NCBI RefSeq assembly: GCF_003208175.1
Contig: NZ_QKMR01000001.1
Span: 258,482-322,481, forward strand
DNA: 64,000 nt
Reading direction: 5' to 3'
Source: Ruminiclostridium sufflavum DSM 19573
GTDB taxonomy: Bacteria > Bacillota > Clostridia > Acetivibrionales > DSM-1351
This document shows positions 36,987 through 45,700 of this stretch, piece by piece (within the stretch, counting starts at the first letter, position 1; every line of letters begins with the position of its first letter). The translations under genes and the position numbers were made by a program. The notes under the pieces are model-generated. The model did not search any database and was not told the DNA's origin. It saw only the letters and a program-made list of their open reading frames with translations.

Positions 36987-37053
36987 ATACAGACGCTTAT
37001 AAATTTATGCCGTAGAAGTGACAAAAGGCCACTTCTACGGCATAAATTACAAG
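36987..37053. repeat. Palindromic intergenic element, copy 2
   Basis: The element starts with the same 18-bp arm as the one at 14707, GCTTATAAATTTATGCCG. The palindrome continues inward (TAGAAGTG paired with CACTTCTA around a short loop), then closes with CGGCATAAATT and a 2-base variant AAGC end. The potential stem is about 26 bp. It again lies between convergent genes (glycosyltransferase and glf). Confidence 0.8.
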
Positions 37054-37145
37054 CTAGACCGTCATTATTTCGAGCAATTAGTCCGGGGAGAAGCAAAATC
37101 AAGTACTATCTGCTAAAGTCTATTAAATTTAGCAATACGGATATT

Positions 37146-38276
37146 TTATCCCATTTCCTTTTCTGCAAGTTTTAATGCCTCCGCCACCACATTATGCATA
37201 TCAAAATATTTGTACATGCCAAGCCGTCCTCCGAATATAACCTTTTCCTCGGTATCCGCAATAGCCTTATATTTTGCAAACAGCTCATTATTCCTGTCAT
37301 CATTCATAGGATAATACGGTTCATTACCACGCTGCCATGCCGCCGGATACTCTTTTGTGATTACCGTAGTACCAGCCTTTACACTGCCGGACTGGCAGTC
37401 ACCTTTTTGGCAGCCCAGTTCAAAATGCTTATGCTCTATTATTCGAGTATACGGCACCTCATATTCCGTATAATTTACAACCGCATTTCCCTGATAATTT
37501 TCACAAGCCAGAACTTCCGTCTCAAAACGCAGTGAACGATATTCAAGCTCTCCATAGCAATAGTCATAGTACTCGTCAAGCATTCCAGTAAAAACAATCT
37601 TATCGGCAAGGGCTGTCAATTCATTCCGCTGCTTAAAAAAATCCGTACTCAAGCGTACTTCAATGCCTCTGAGCATTTTTTCGATAATTTGCGTATATCC
37701 GCCCACAGGTATTCCTTGATATTTATCATCAAAGTAATTATTGTCATATGTGAAGCGAACAGGCAGCCTCTTGATAATAAAGCTTGGGAGCTCGGCTGCT
37801 CTGCGTCCCCATTGCTTTTCTGTATAGCCTTTGATTAATTTTTGGTAAATATCCCTTCCTACCAAGCTTAAAGCCTGTTCCTCAAGATTCCTGGGTTCCT
37901 TTATTCCTGCCTCATTAATTTGCTGCTGAATTTTGAGTTTTGCCTCAGATGGCGTAATAACACCCCACATTTTATTAAAGGTATTCATATTAAAGGGCAT
38001 ATTATACAGCTCAGATTTGTATCTTGCAACAGGGGAATTTGTATATCTGTTAAACTCAGCAAATTGATTAACATATTCCCAGACCGTTTTATTGCTTGTA
38101 TGAAAAATATGAGCACCATACTGATGCACATGAATTCCTTCAATTTGCACTGTATAAATATTCCCGCCTATATGCGCGCGTTTGTCTATTACAAGACATT
38201 TTTTACCTCTCTTATTAGCCTCATATGCGAATATTGATCCAAAAAGACCAGATCCTACAATAAGATAATCATACAT
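37146..38276 (-). CDS. glf: UDP-galactopyranose mutase
   Basis: This 376-residue flavoenzyme interconverts UDP-galactopyranose and UDP-galactofuranose. The FAD-binding motif is 'YLIVGSGLFGSIFAYEANKRG', followed by 'VIDKRAHIGGNIYT', 'VHQYGAHIFHTSN', 'EKQWGRRAAELPSFIIKRLPVRFTYDNNYF' and 'YPMNDDRNNELFAKY' near the C-terminus. ATG 38276 has AGGAGG 7 bases upstream; an earlier in-frame codon is weaker. It supplies galactofuranose for a surface glycan and is convergent with the glycosyltransferase gene. Confidence 0.95.
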   Translation of the reverse strand: MYDYLIVGSGLFGSIFAYEANKRGKKCLVIDKRAHIGGNIYTVQIEGIHVHQYGAHIFHTSNKTVWEYVNQFAEFNRYTNSPVARYKSELYNMPFNMNTFNKMWGVITPSEAKLKIQQQINEAGIKEPRNLEEQALSLVGRDIYQKLIKGYTEKQWGRRAAELPSFIIKRLPVRFTYDNNYFDDKYQGIPVGGYTQIIEKMLRGIEVRLSTDFFKQRNELTALADKIVFTGMLDEYYDYCYGELEYRSLRFETEVLACENYQGNAVVNYTEYEVPYTRIIEHKHFELGCQKGDCQSGSVKAGTTVITKEYPAAWQRGNEPYYPMNDDRNNELFAKYKAIADTEEKVIFGGRLGMYKYFDMHNVVAEALKLAEKEMG

Positions 38277-38383
38277 TTGCAGTCCTCCTTGTAATACAAT
38301 AAAAAGAAACTCAACGCATATATAATATTGCATTGATACTCTGTTTTAATTCCCCGTTCAAATAAAAATCATTTTGCTATAGA

Positions 38384-38412
38384 ATTATACACCTCCGTAA
38401 GCCATGCTGCAA
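38384..38412 (-). promoter_or_regulatory. Sigma-A promoter of glf
   Basis: On the minus strand TTGCAG (38412-38407) and TATAAT (38389-38384) are 17 bases apart, about 110 bases before the glf start. Confidence 0.6.
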
Positions 38413-38591
38413 CAATAGCTTTAATTTATCGGTATCTTAACTTGAAACAGCCCTTTATACCAGTTAATTTTATACTCAATTATTAGAACTATTCCAGTCC
38501 CCGCATTTAAAGAAAAACCCTGTAAAGCTGATTTCCCATGCTTTCGAAAAGTCAATTACTGCCGTTCATCCGTCTTGTGGTTTTTCTTCAT

Positions 38592-39329
38592 TCAAGGAAT
38601 CTCTGAAATATTAAGATTTATATTAAATAAATTGGAATCATTCAAATCCAATTCCTTATTATAACTCATTCCTGAATATTGTTCTTCGTTTTCGGGTATA
38701 CATTGAACTTTAAAGGTTGTTTTTCCTGCTGTATAATACAAATCAACCGGTATTGTGTAATCAACCTCATTGCTTCCCTCCGGAATTGTTACCTCTGTCT
38801 GGAAATCAGCCTCTCCCCTTGCAGAAACTATTATTTTTATTCCGCCTTCGGGAGCCAAGCCGCAATCATATTTTATAGTTCCTGAAATTGTGCGCTCAGA
38901 CAACCAATCTGTGGTGAAGTCTATATCCGGCACATCAGCTTTCGCTATATCTATTAATAAGCTGTAGATACTTGCAGAATAGCTTGACATTTTCTGTGGT
39001 TCACATTTTATTGTAAAAGCACTGCTTCCATTAGTATTATTCAAATTGATCGGTATTTCATAGTAAGCCGTATTATCACCCTCACGAATTAAAGCATCTG
39101 TTGTAAAACTGCCCCCGTTTTCACCCATGGCGTACATAGTAATCCATATTCCGCCCTCAGGTGCAAAGCCATTGGAATATGTTATTGTTCCTGAAATTGT
39201 TCGGACAGGTGAATCCGCATAGCTATCAAGAGGTAATAAGAACTGTACTATCAGCATACAAAGGAACAGCATTGGGAAATAACTTTTATGAATATGTACC
39301 CTTACCGTACTGCTAATTTTTTTAAACAT
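38592..39329 (-). CDS. Secreted protein with two tandem carboxypeptidase-regulatory-like repeats
   Basis: This 245-residue protein has a basic N-terminus and hydrophobic segment ending 'LDSYADS', a signal peptide. It contains two repeats of about 95 residues, each starting 'RTISGTITYSNGFAPEGGI' or 'RTISGTIKYDCGLAPEGGI' and holding 'YEIPINLNN' or 'YTIPVDLYY' with 'AFTIKCEP' or 'TFKVQCIP'. I do not recognise a named family. The fold is probably beta-sandwich, and no catalytic motif is visible. Confidence 0.75.
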   Translation of the reverse strand: MFKKISSTVRVHIHKSYFPMLFLCMLIVQFLLPLDSYADSPVRTISGTITYSNGFAPEGGIWITMYAMGENGGSFTTDALIREGDNTAYYEIPINLNNTNGSSAFTIKCEPQKMSSYSASIYSLLIDIAKADVPDIDFTTDWLSERTISGTIKYDCGLAPEGGIKIIVSARGEADFQTEVTIPEGSNEVDYTIPVDLYYTAGKTTFKVQCIPENEEQYSGMSYNKELDLNDSNLFNINLNISEIP

Positions 39330-39585
39330 CTGATATCCTCCTTAAAGTTGGTTGTTTTGTATTTTATTCATTATCGAACAGGTAAATTCCTTTATAATTT
39401 TAGATTTTTTTACAAAAACAAGCAGGTATACTGTATTTATTATAAATTTATGTATATAAATGCAATAAAATTATATAATATTTTTATTTATTTTGTTAAT
39501 ACAAAAGTCCTCTCATAAATTTAATGGGAGAACTTTTGTATAAAAACTGATATGTGTTAGCCTCAATTGCTCTATAAGGCAGATA

Positions 39586-39927
39586 TTACAAGTTATTATC
39601 CTTTCCGGCAGAATTATTTAGCTTTCCGTCATCAAGACCGTCCTTTATCAGCTCAAACCATTTCTGCAGCGTTTTCTCAAACAGACTTTCAGGAATAAAA
39701 AATCTGATCCAAGCAGGAATTAGCAAATAGACCTGTGTCAATACCTGTTCAAATCTTTCCTGACCTTTTTGGGATCCTACAATAGTCTGTTCTGCCTGAA
39801 GCATTAATTTATTGGCAATCCTTCTGAGCTTATTCCATTTCTTATTTATAATTAAATAAATAATGTAAGCCAAAGCTCCTATTACAACTAAAATTACCCT
39901 CCAATAGCTTTCCAGAAATTCCGCCAT
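39586..39927 (-). CDS. Small membrane protein resembling LL-H type phage holin
   Basis: The 113-residue protein has one N-terminal membrane helix ('VILVVIGALAYIIYLIIN'), then an amphipathic region 'ANKLMLQAEQTIVGSQKGQERFEQVLTQVYLLIPAWIRFF' that resembles the Phage_holin_LLH pattern (A..AE...GS..G..K/RF..V). A charged tail ends it. No other phage gene lies near. It may be a domesticated phage-derived protein, and the assignment is tentative. Confidence 0.5.
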   Translation of the reverse strand: MAEFLESYWRVILVVIGALAYIIYLIINKKWNKLRRIANKLMLQAEQTIVGSQKGQERFEQVLTQVYLLIPAWIRFFIPESLFEKTLQKWFELIKDGLDDGKLNNSAGKDNNL

Positions 39928-40082
39928 ATTTGTTCCTCTCCTTCTTTCAGGACATTCCTATAAAAATTCCGGAATAAGATTTTTTAAATTTTCAACTATA
40001 TATTAAGTAATTTATAATGGAAATTAACAACCTGTCTGTGGTCATTATCCTTTGGCAATTATATCGTTCAAACTGCTTCCGG

Positions 40083-40111
40083 TTGAAAAAATATTATCTT
40101 CAATGTAATAT
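40083..40111 (+). promoter_or_regulatory. Sigma-A promoter of GH3 gene
   Basis: TTGAAA (40083-40088) and TAATAT (40106-40111) are 17 bases apart. Confidence 0.65.
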
Positions 40112-40121
40112 GTATAAAGAA

Positions 40122-40199
40122 GCTGGTTAAAAGCATGCTTTAGCTGAAAGGCAATAGACTATCCCTGTATTTCAGCCTGATTAAACTGCTCAAACCAGC
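40122..40199 (+). promoter_or_regulatory. Potential structured leader element before GH3
   Basis: GCTGGTT (40122-40128) and AACCAGC (40193-40199) can close a stem that encloses at least one inner hairpin (CTGAAA with TTTCAG). I do not match it to a known riboswitch class. Confidence 0.35.
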
Positions 40200-40300
40200 C
40201 CTATGCCATAATTTATAAAATTGTAAAAATATCTGGACAGGAGGTGAAGAGTCCATGCCGTTACAAAATGGATTTTTATATCAGAATACAGGGCATGGCT

Positions 40301-42490
40301 ATGTTAATGGAATTTATATATCAGAATCCCGCACTTTCACCGCAGGAACGAACAAACAACTTACTTTCGCTCATGACATTAGAAGAAAAAGTCGGACAAA
40401 TGATGCAAATAAGCTATAATACATTAAGTGCTGAAGAGGCAGAGGATTGGGCAAGTAATAAAAAGGCAGGCTCCTTCCTGCACGTTCTGGGCAAGAAGGC
40501 GGAACACCTTCAGGAACTGGCATTATCAACACGCCTTGGCATTCCTATAATATTCGGAATTGATGCAATACATGGCCATGGGCTTATGAACGGCTCAACT
40601 ATTTTCCCGTCCCAGCTTGGAATGTCCTGCAGCTGGAATCCCGAGCTGCTTGAAAAAGCAGGCAGGGTAACCGCCAGGGAAGCTGCGGCAGACGGCATAC
40701 ATTGGACCTTTTCACCGGTTCTTTGCATTGGCAGGGATTTGCGCTGGGGACGCATAAATGAAACCTTCGGAGAAGATTCATATCTGATAGGTGTGCTGGC
40801 CTCTGCCATTATAAAGGGTTATCAGGGCAAAAGCCTGTCTGACGCCGACAGTATTCTTGCCTGTGCAAAGCATTATCTCGGATATGGAGAAAGCACAGGC
40901 GGAAAAGATGCCTATGATACAGAAGTGACCTGCAGAAAAATCCGGGAGGTATTTCTTCCGCCTTTCAAAAAAGCCATCGAGGCAGGCTGTGCAACCTTTA
41001 TGACAGGTTATCAGTCTATTGACGGCACTCCGATGGCAATAAATAAAAAGCTGCTGTATGACATACTGAAGCAGGAGCTTGGCTTTAAAGGCTTTGTAGT
41101 AACAGACTACAATAACACTGGAAGTCTTGTAACCCTGCAGATGGTTTCTCCTGATCTCGATGATGCTTCAAAAAAGACTGTTGAAGCAGGTAATGATATG
41201 ATTATGGCCACAAATGATTTTTACGAGTCGGCAATCCGGCTTGTTAAGTCGGGCCTGCTTTCCGAATCCTTGATAGATGAAGCTGCTGGAAGAATATTAT
41301 CAATCAAATTTTCCTCAGGTCTTTTCGATGTCAAAAAGAAAAGCGGCTATGCCAGCAGAAGCGTTATCTCCTGTAAGGAGCACCTGCAGGTTAATATGGA
41401 GCTGACAAGACAATCAATCGTATTACTTAAAAATGATAAAAATATTCTCCCGCTGAACAAAAGCACAAACATTAAAAAGCTGGCGGTAATTGGGCCAAAT
41501 GCCGATAACTTAAAAGCACAGCTGGGGGACTGGACCTTTTTTACTCATCCCGATCCAAATCCCGAGGCGGTTCCCGCTTTTGAGTATTATACCATGCTTA
41601 GAGGCATTTCTGAGCGTTCCCGTTTAAAAGGGATTGAAACGGTATATCATAAAGGCTGCGATATCCTTGATGATGAGAATCAGAATATTGAAGACGCAGT
41701 TTCAGCAGCAGCAGCTTGTGATGCCATTATAGCGGTTATAGGGGATTGTGTGGAGCAAAACGGGGAATTCAAGGACAGAGCCAATCTGGATTTATCAGGG
41801 GCACAGCAGAAGCTGCTTAAAGCTTTGAAGGCTCTTGGCAAGCCGCTGATTGCTGTATTGGTAAACGGAAAGCCTCTATGTGTTCCGTGGCTTCAAAAAA
41901 ATGCCGATGCCGTTGTCGAAAGCTTCAATTCCGGTATATTGGGCGGCAAAGCAGTTGCAGAGCTTCTTTACGGTGATTTTGTCCCCAGCGGAAAGCTTAC
42001 TGTTTCCTTTCCTTATCACAGCGGTCAAATTCCTGTTTACTATAATCAGCTAAGTGGCTGGCACAGTCCGAAATATATGGATCTTGCCGAAAGAAATGCA
42101 CTTTATCCCTTTGGCTTCGGGCTGTCCTACACAAAATATCAATACTCAAATCTCGTGCTGTCTTCCGCTGTATGCGGCAAAGAAGATACTGTTGCGGTGC
42201 AGGTTGATATTACAAATACAGGAGAATACGCTGGTACCGAAATTGTTCAGCTTTATATAAACGATAAGGTCAGCTCTGTAATGACACCTGAAAAGGAATT
42301 AAAAGGCTTTGAAAGAGTATCTCTTAAAGCAGGAGAAACAAAAACCGTAACTATGAGCCTTCAGATATCGGCCCTGGCAATTGTTACCCCTGATGAAAGA
42401 TATGTGGTTGAGCCCGGCGAATTTGAAATTATGGTCGGTCCTGACTCAAAAGCTTCAAGCCTGTTGAAGAAAACCCTGACAGTATGTTGA
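40301..42490 (+). CDS. GH3 beta-glucosidase (BglX-like)
   Basis: This roughly 729-residue glycoside hydrolase family 3 enzyme starts with 'QERTNNLLSLMTLEEKVGQM' and has the substrate-binding block 'IIFGIDAIHGHG' and 'FSPVLCIGRDLRWGRINETFGED'. The catalytic nucleophile is Asp269 in 'FKGFVVTDYNNTGS'. The second domain is the alpha/beta sandwich ('KLAVIGPNADNLKAQLGDW', with the acid/base Glu likely in 'VEQNGEFKDRANLDLS'), and the C-terminus is fibronectin-like ('TNTGEYAGTEIVQLYI'). There is no signal peptide, so it likely splits imported beta-glucosides or cellodextrins in the cytoplasm. The true start is uncertain: in-frame ATGs occur at 40268, 40295, 40301 and 40307. Confidence 0.92.
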   Translation: MLMEFIYQNPALSPQERTNNLLSLMTLEEKVGQMMQISYNTLSAEEAEDWASNKKAGSFLHVLGKKAEHLQELALSTRLGIPIIFGIDAIHGHGLMNGSTIFPSQLGMSCSWNPELLEKAGRVTAREAAADGIHWTFSPVLCIGRDLRWGRINETFGEDSYLIGVLASAIIKGYQGKSLSDADSILACAKHYLGYGESTGGKDAYDTEVTCRKIREVFLPPFKKAIEAGCATFMTGYQSIDGTPMAINKKLLYDILKQELGFKGFVVTDYNNTGSLVTLQMVSPDLDDASKKTVEAGNDMIMATNDFYESAIRLVKSGLLSESLIDEAAGRILSIKFSSGLFDVKKKSGYASRSVISCKEHLQVNMELTRQSIVLLKNDKNILPLNKSTNIKKLAVIGPNADNLKAQLGDWTFFTHPDPNPEAVPAFEYYTMLRGISERSRLKGIETVYHKGCDILDDENQNIEDAVSAAAACDAIIAVIGDCVEQNGEFKDRANLDLSGAQQKLLKALKALGKPLIAVLVNGKPLCVPWLQKNADAVVESFNSGILGGKAVAELLYGDFVPSGKLTVSFPYHSGQIPVYYNQLSGWHSPKYMDLAERNALYPFGFGLSYTKYQYSNLVLSSAVCGKEDTVAVQVDITNTGEYAGTEIVQLYINDKVSSVMTPEKELKGFERVSLKAGETKTVTMSLQISALAIVTPDERYVVEPGEFEIMVGPDSKASSLLKKTLTVC

Positions 42491-42504
42491 TAATAAAGGA
42501 GCCG

Positions 42505-42680
42505 TTGTCAGCGCTGGCTGCTGTACCCGTTTGGATGTGCAGAATGTCAATTCCATGCTGTTTCTATTATTTTGCTCAAATCATCGTACTTTGGTTTCCA
42601 GCCTAACAGATTAATTGCTTTTTCTGCTGATGCCACAAGTGTGCCGGGATCTCCCGGTCTCCTTGGTGCATCTGTATTAA
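42505..42680 (-). pseudogene. galE (UDP-glucose 4-epimerase) 3' remnant
   Basis: On the minus strand a frame reads '[20 protein letters not shown]', continues '[18 protein letters not shown]' and ends 'ETAWN' before TGA. This is the conserved C-terminal part of UDP-glucose 4-epimerase. Reading through the TGA gives 'HSAHPNGYSSQ', the usual GalE end, so TGA has replaced TGG (Trp). The 5' three quarters of the gene are missing; AT-rich DNA with the PKS terminator follows upstream. It is a decayed fragment between convergent genes. Confidence 0.85.
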
Positions 42681-42698
42681 ATAATAATACAAAAAAAA

Positions 42699-42746
42699 GA
42701 AGCTCTTAACTGTATTTTTGCATTTACAATTAATAGCTTCTTCATT
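42699..42746 (-). terminator. Terminator after the polyketide synthase
   Basis: On the minus strand AAGAAGCTATTAA pairs with TTAAGAGCTTCTT, one mismatch, and is followed by a run of T residues, about 35 bases past the PKS stop codon. Confidence 0.75.
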
Positions 42747-42780
42747 ATTATAAAAAATAATGTATTAAGGTTAAATATTC

Positions 42781-45700
42781 CTATCTCACAGCAACAAAAT
42801 TATCTTTATTTCCTTCTAATATTTCATTCAGAACTACCTCTGAAATTTCAGAAATTGTAGCACCGCGCAATAAATACAATGCCCTGAAGCGCACGCCTGT
42901 CTTTTTAAGTATCTCTGCAGCCAGTTCCTGCGCCATCAGTGAATCGATTCCCAATTCCACAAGGTCTGAATTGCTTTCAATCCGGCTGCTCTCAATTTTA
43001 AGGATTGCCGCAGCCATATTGACAATGTGGCCTGTTACCGCAAATATACGCTGGGAGGAGTCTTCCCTTATAATCCTTCTTCTGAATGCATCAAGCTCAT
43101 CATCAACGGAAGCTTCAGCTTCTTCCTTCACAAGTTCCGCAATACGGCCTGCAGGCATTGAAATGTCAGAAGCCCACTTTTTCCAATCCATATTAAAAAT
43201 ACCTATCTGCGTACATTCCCCGAATAATGCAGGTAAAATACACCTTAAGCCCTGACGCGATGTAATGCCCTTTATTCCTATCCGTTCAAGGTGAGCTTTC
43301 AGCCTCTCATTTCCGGCAGCCATACCTACATCCTCAATGACTCCCCAATTGATGCTCAGACCCTTTTGTCCCAAGCCTCTTCTGTACTGCATCAAGCCGT
43401 CAAGAAAAGCATTGGCGGCAGCATAGTTTGCCTGAGAGCTATTGCCCGTCATTGAGGCCACAGATGAATAGCAAATAAAGAAGTCAAGTACATTATCCCT
43501 CAAGGCATGATGAAGATTCCAAGCCCCCAGTGCCTTTCCCTTCATAACAGCCTGAATCTGTACGTCAGTCAGCGAGTCCAGTGCGGCATCGTCAATTATT
43601 CCCGCCGTATGAATAACACCTCTAATCTCCGGGAAGGCGGCTTTACACCTGTCAATAGCCTGAGCCAGAGCCAGACCGTCTGAAATATCCACTCTTTCAT
43701 CTAAAATACGTACACCCTTTATTTGAAGCTCAGACACAGTCTTCTGGGCTTCCGGAGTGTTACCTCCGCTTCTGCTCAGCACAATAATATTACGGGCATC
43801 ATGTTCAGCCAGCCATCTCAAAGTTTCCAGCCCCATGCCTCCCCAGCCTCCTGTGACTACGTAGGCAGCGTCCTCCTTTATAAAGCTGTATGAAAGCCGG
43901 GTGCTCAACGGTACAGGCTCACCGTATACCTCCAGCACCGCAGCCCATGTTATTTCACCTTTTGCACGGATTTTCAGCAGCTCCTCTATTCTTGTTATGC
44001 TTAACGGCTTTACCTCAAACTTATTCATAATTGAACCAAGCTCTTTTAATTGCCCTAAAATGCTCCCTAGCCTTTCAGAGCTGTCAAAGCATAACGCCTT
44101 TGTATTCATAATATGGAACTGAATCCCTTTTGCAAATACACGCACAGGTATTTTCTCGGATTCATCGGAGCCGTCATCAAAGCATATATATTTCCCTCCG
44201 TTTGAAGAAAGCTCGATACTCTTTTGCATCAAAAGTCCGGCAGAGCTTACAATAATATTTATTCCCTTCCCACAGGTTACCTGCCGTACTTTGTCTATAA
44301 ATCCGAAATTGCTTGAGTCCAAAACATAATCCGCTCCTATTTCTGCAAGCTGCTCTCTTCCATGCTGCCCGTCATGAGTTGCAAAAACCTCGGCACCCTT
44401 CCACTTTGCCAGTAAGACAACTGCAAGCTGTATTCTTCCAATCACCTGATGAACTAATACAGTTTCTCCTTCATGCAGATTACCTTTATTGAAAAGCACC
44501 TCATAGGCAATAATCCATTCCGGCAATGTAACCGCTTCATGGAAAGACATTCCCTCAGGTGCCTTGATTACGGCACCTGCAGGCAAGGTTGCAAACGACC
44601 TTATATTTTCCTGAGGACTTAACACAACAACTCTCTGATTTTCCGACAGCTCTGACACAGCATCTCCTACACGTGTTACAGCTCCGCAGCAATATGAAAG
44701 TATTCTTTCTCCTGACGGATTCCTGACAACAGCAGAAAGATTTACAGGATAGCACGTATGTACTGCTATTTCAATTTCATCCTTTGCCGGTGCCCTTCGG
44801 GCTGTTTCCGCAAAATGCCCCGAATCAGATTGATACATAAAGCTTGCAGCTTTTTCTGCCAAACTTTTTTGATCTTTTAATTCATATCTTTCCAATCTGG
44901 CTGCATAACGGATATTATTACGATAAGCAATTTCTGTTTCCTTGTCAGCCGCCATAATTTCACTTAACAAATCAGCCGCACCGGTACCCGGAATAAGGCT
45001 GTTCAAATCAACAACCCTGACCTGATAATCCGCATATTCAAGTCCAAGCACTCTGGCAAAGCCTATCAGAGCATTTTGTCCGGGATTCCTGCAAAGAATA
45101 TCCTTTCCTACCGCTTGGGCACGGCAAAGGCCAATACAGAATTTACAATTCTGATTTGATATGGCTTTTCCCATAGACTGTACTATATGAGTTAAATCTG
45201 TCACATCAACCGTTCCTGCGGCATACAGGGAGTAATCCGTATCTCCTTTATCCTGAATATCCAGTCCCCATAAATATACAACGGCACCAATGTCCCTGTC
45301 TGAAATATATCTGAACAGCTGTTCAATATCCTCAGAGGAATTGCGCCTTACCTTAAATTTATCAGCTCCCCAGCGTTCAAATTGCCGTCCTTCCGACACT
45401 TCTACACATGAAATCCTGCGGCTTACAGCTTCGCGGAGCAACTGCGCACCAATCCCCTTTTGATCTGTAAAAACAAGCCATGTCTGAGGCTTATATAAAA
45501 TTTCTCCGGCTGCAGCCGGCTTTGATACCTGCACCCATTTATTGATATATTGAGCGGGCAGCTCGCTGCCTATAGCTTTTTTATCAGCCGCAAGGCCTCT
45601 CACTGCCACATCCTTCAGCTGGACACAAAGATTATTTTCGCTGTCATATATGGCTATGTCGCCATGAATCTCCTGATAATTCCTTGCAGTTATCCTTCCA

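Larger units (their letters stand above)
39928..40300. other. Leader region of the GH3 gene
   Basis: This region holds the GH3 promoter, a possible multi-branched RNA structure at 40122-40199 and an exact AGGAGGTGA ribosome site at 40239-40247. A short direct duplication at the 5' end of the coding region complicates the start. Confidence 0.5.

Noticed and set aside
38334-38591. Possible gene remnant between glf and the repeat protein
   Set aside because: A short frame reads without stops, but no family was recognisable and it has no ribosome site. The glf promoter explains part of the region.
40255-40422. 55-codon ORF starting behind AGGAGGTGA
   Set aside because: It overlaps the GH3 gene out of frame and is best explained as the original GH3 start put out of frame by a 40-bp duplication.
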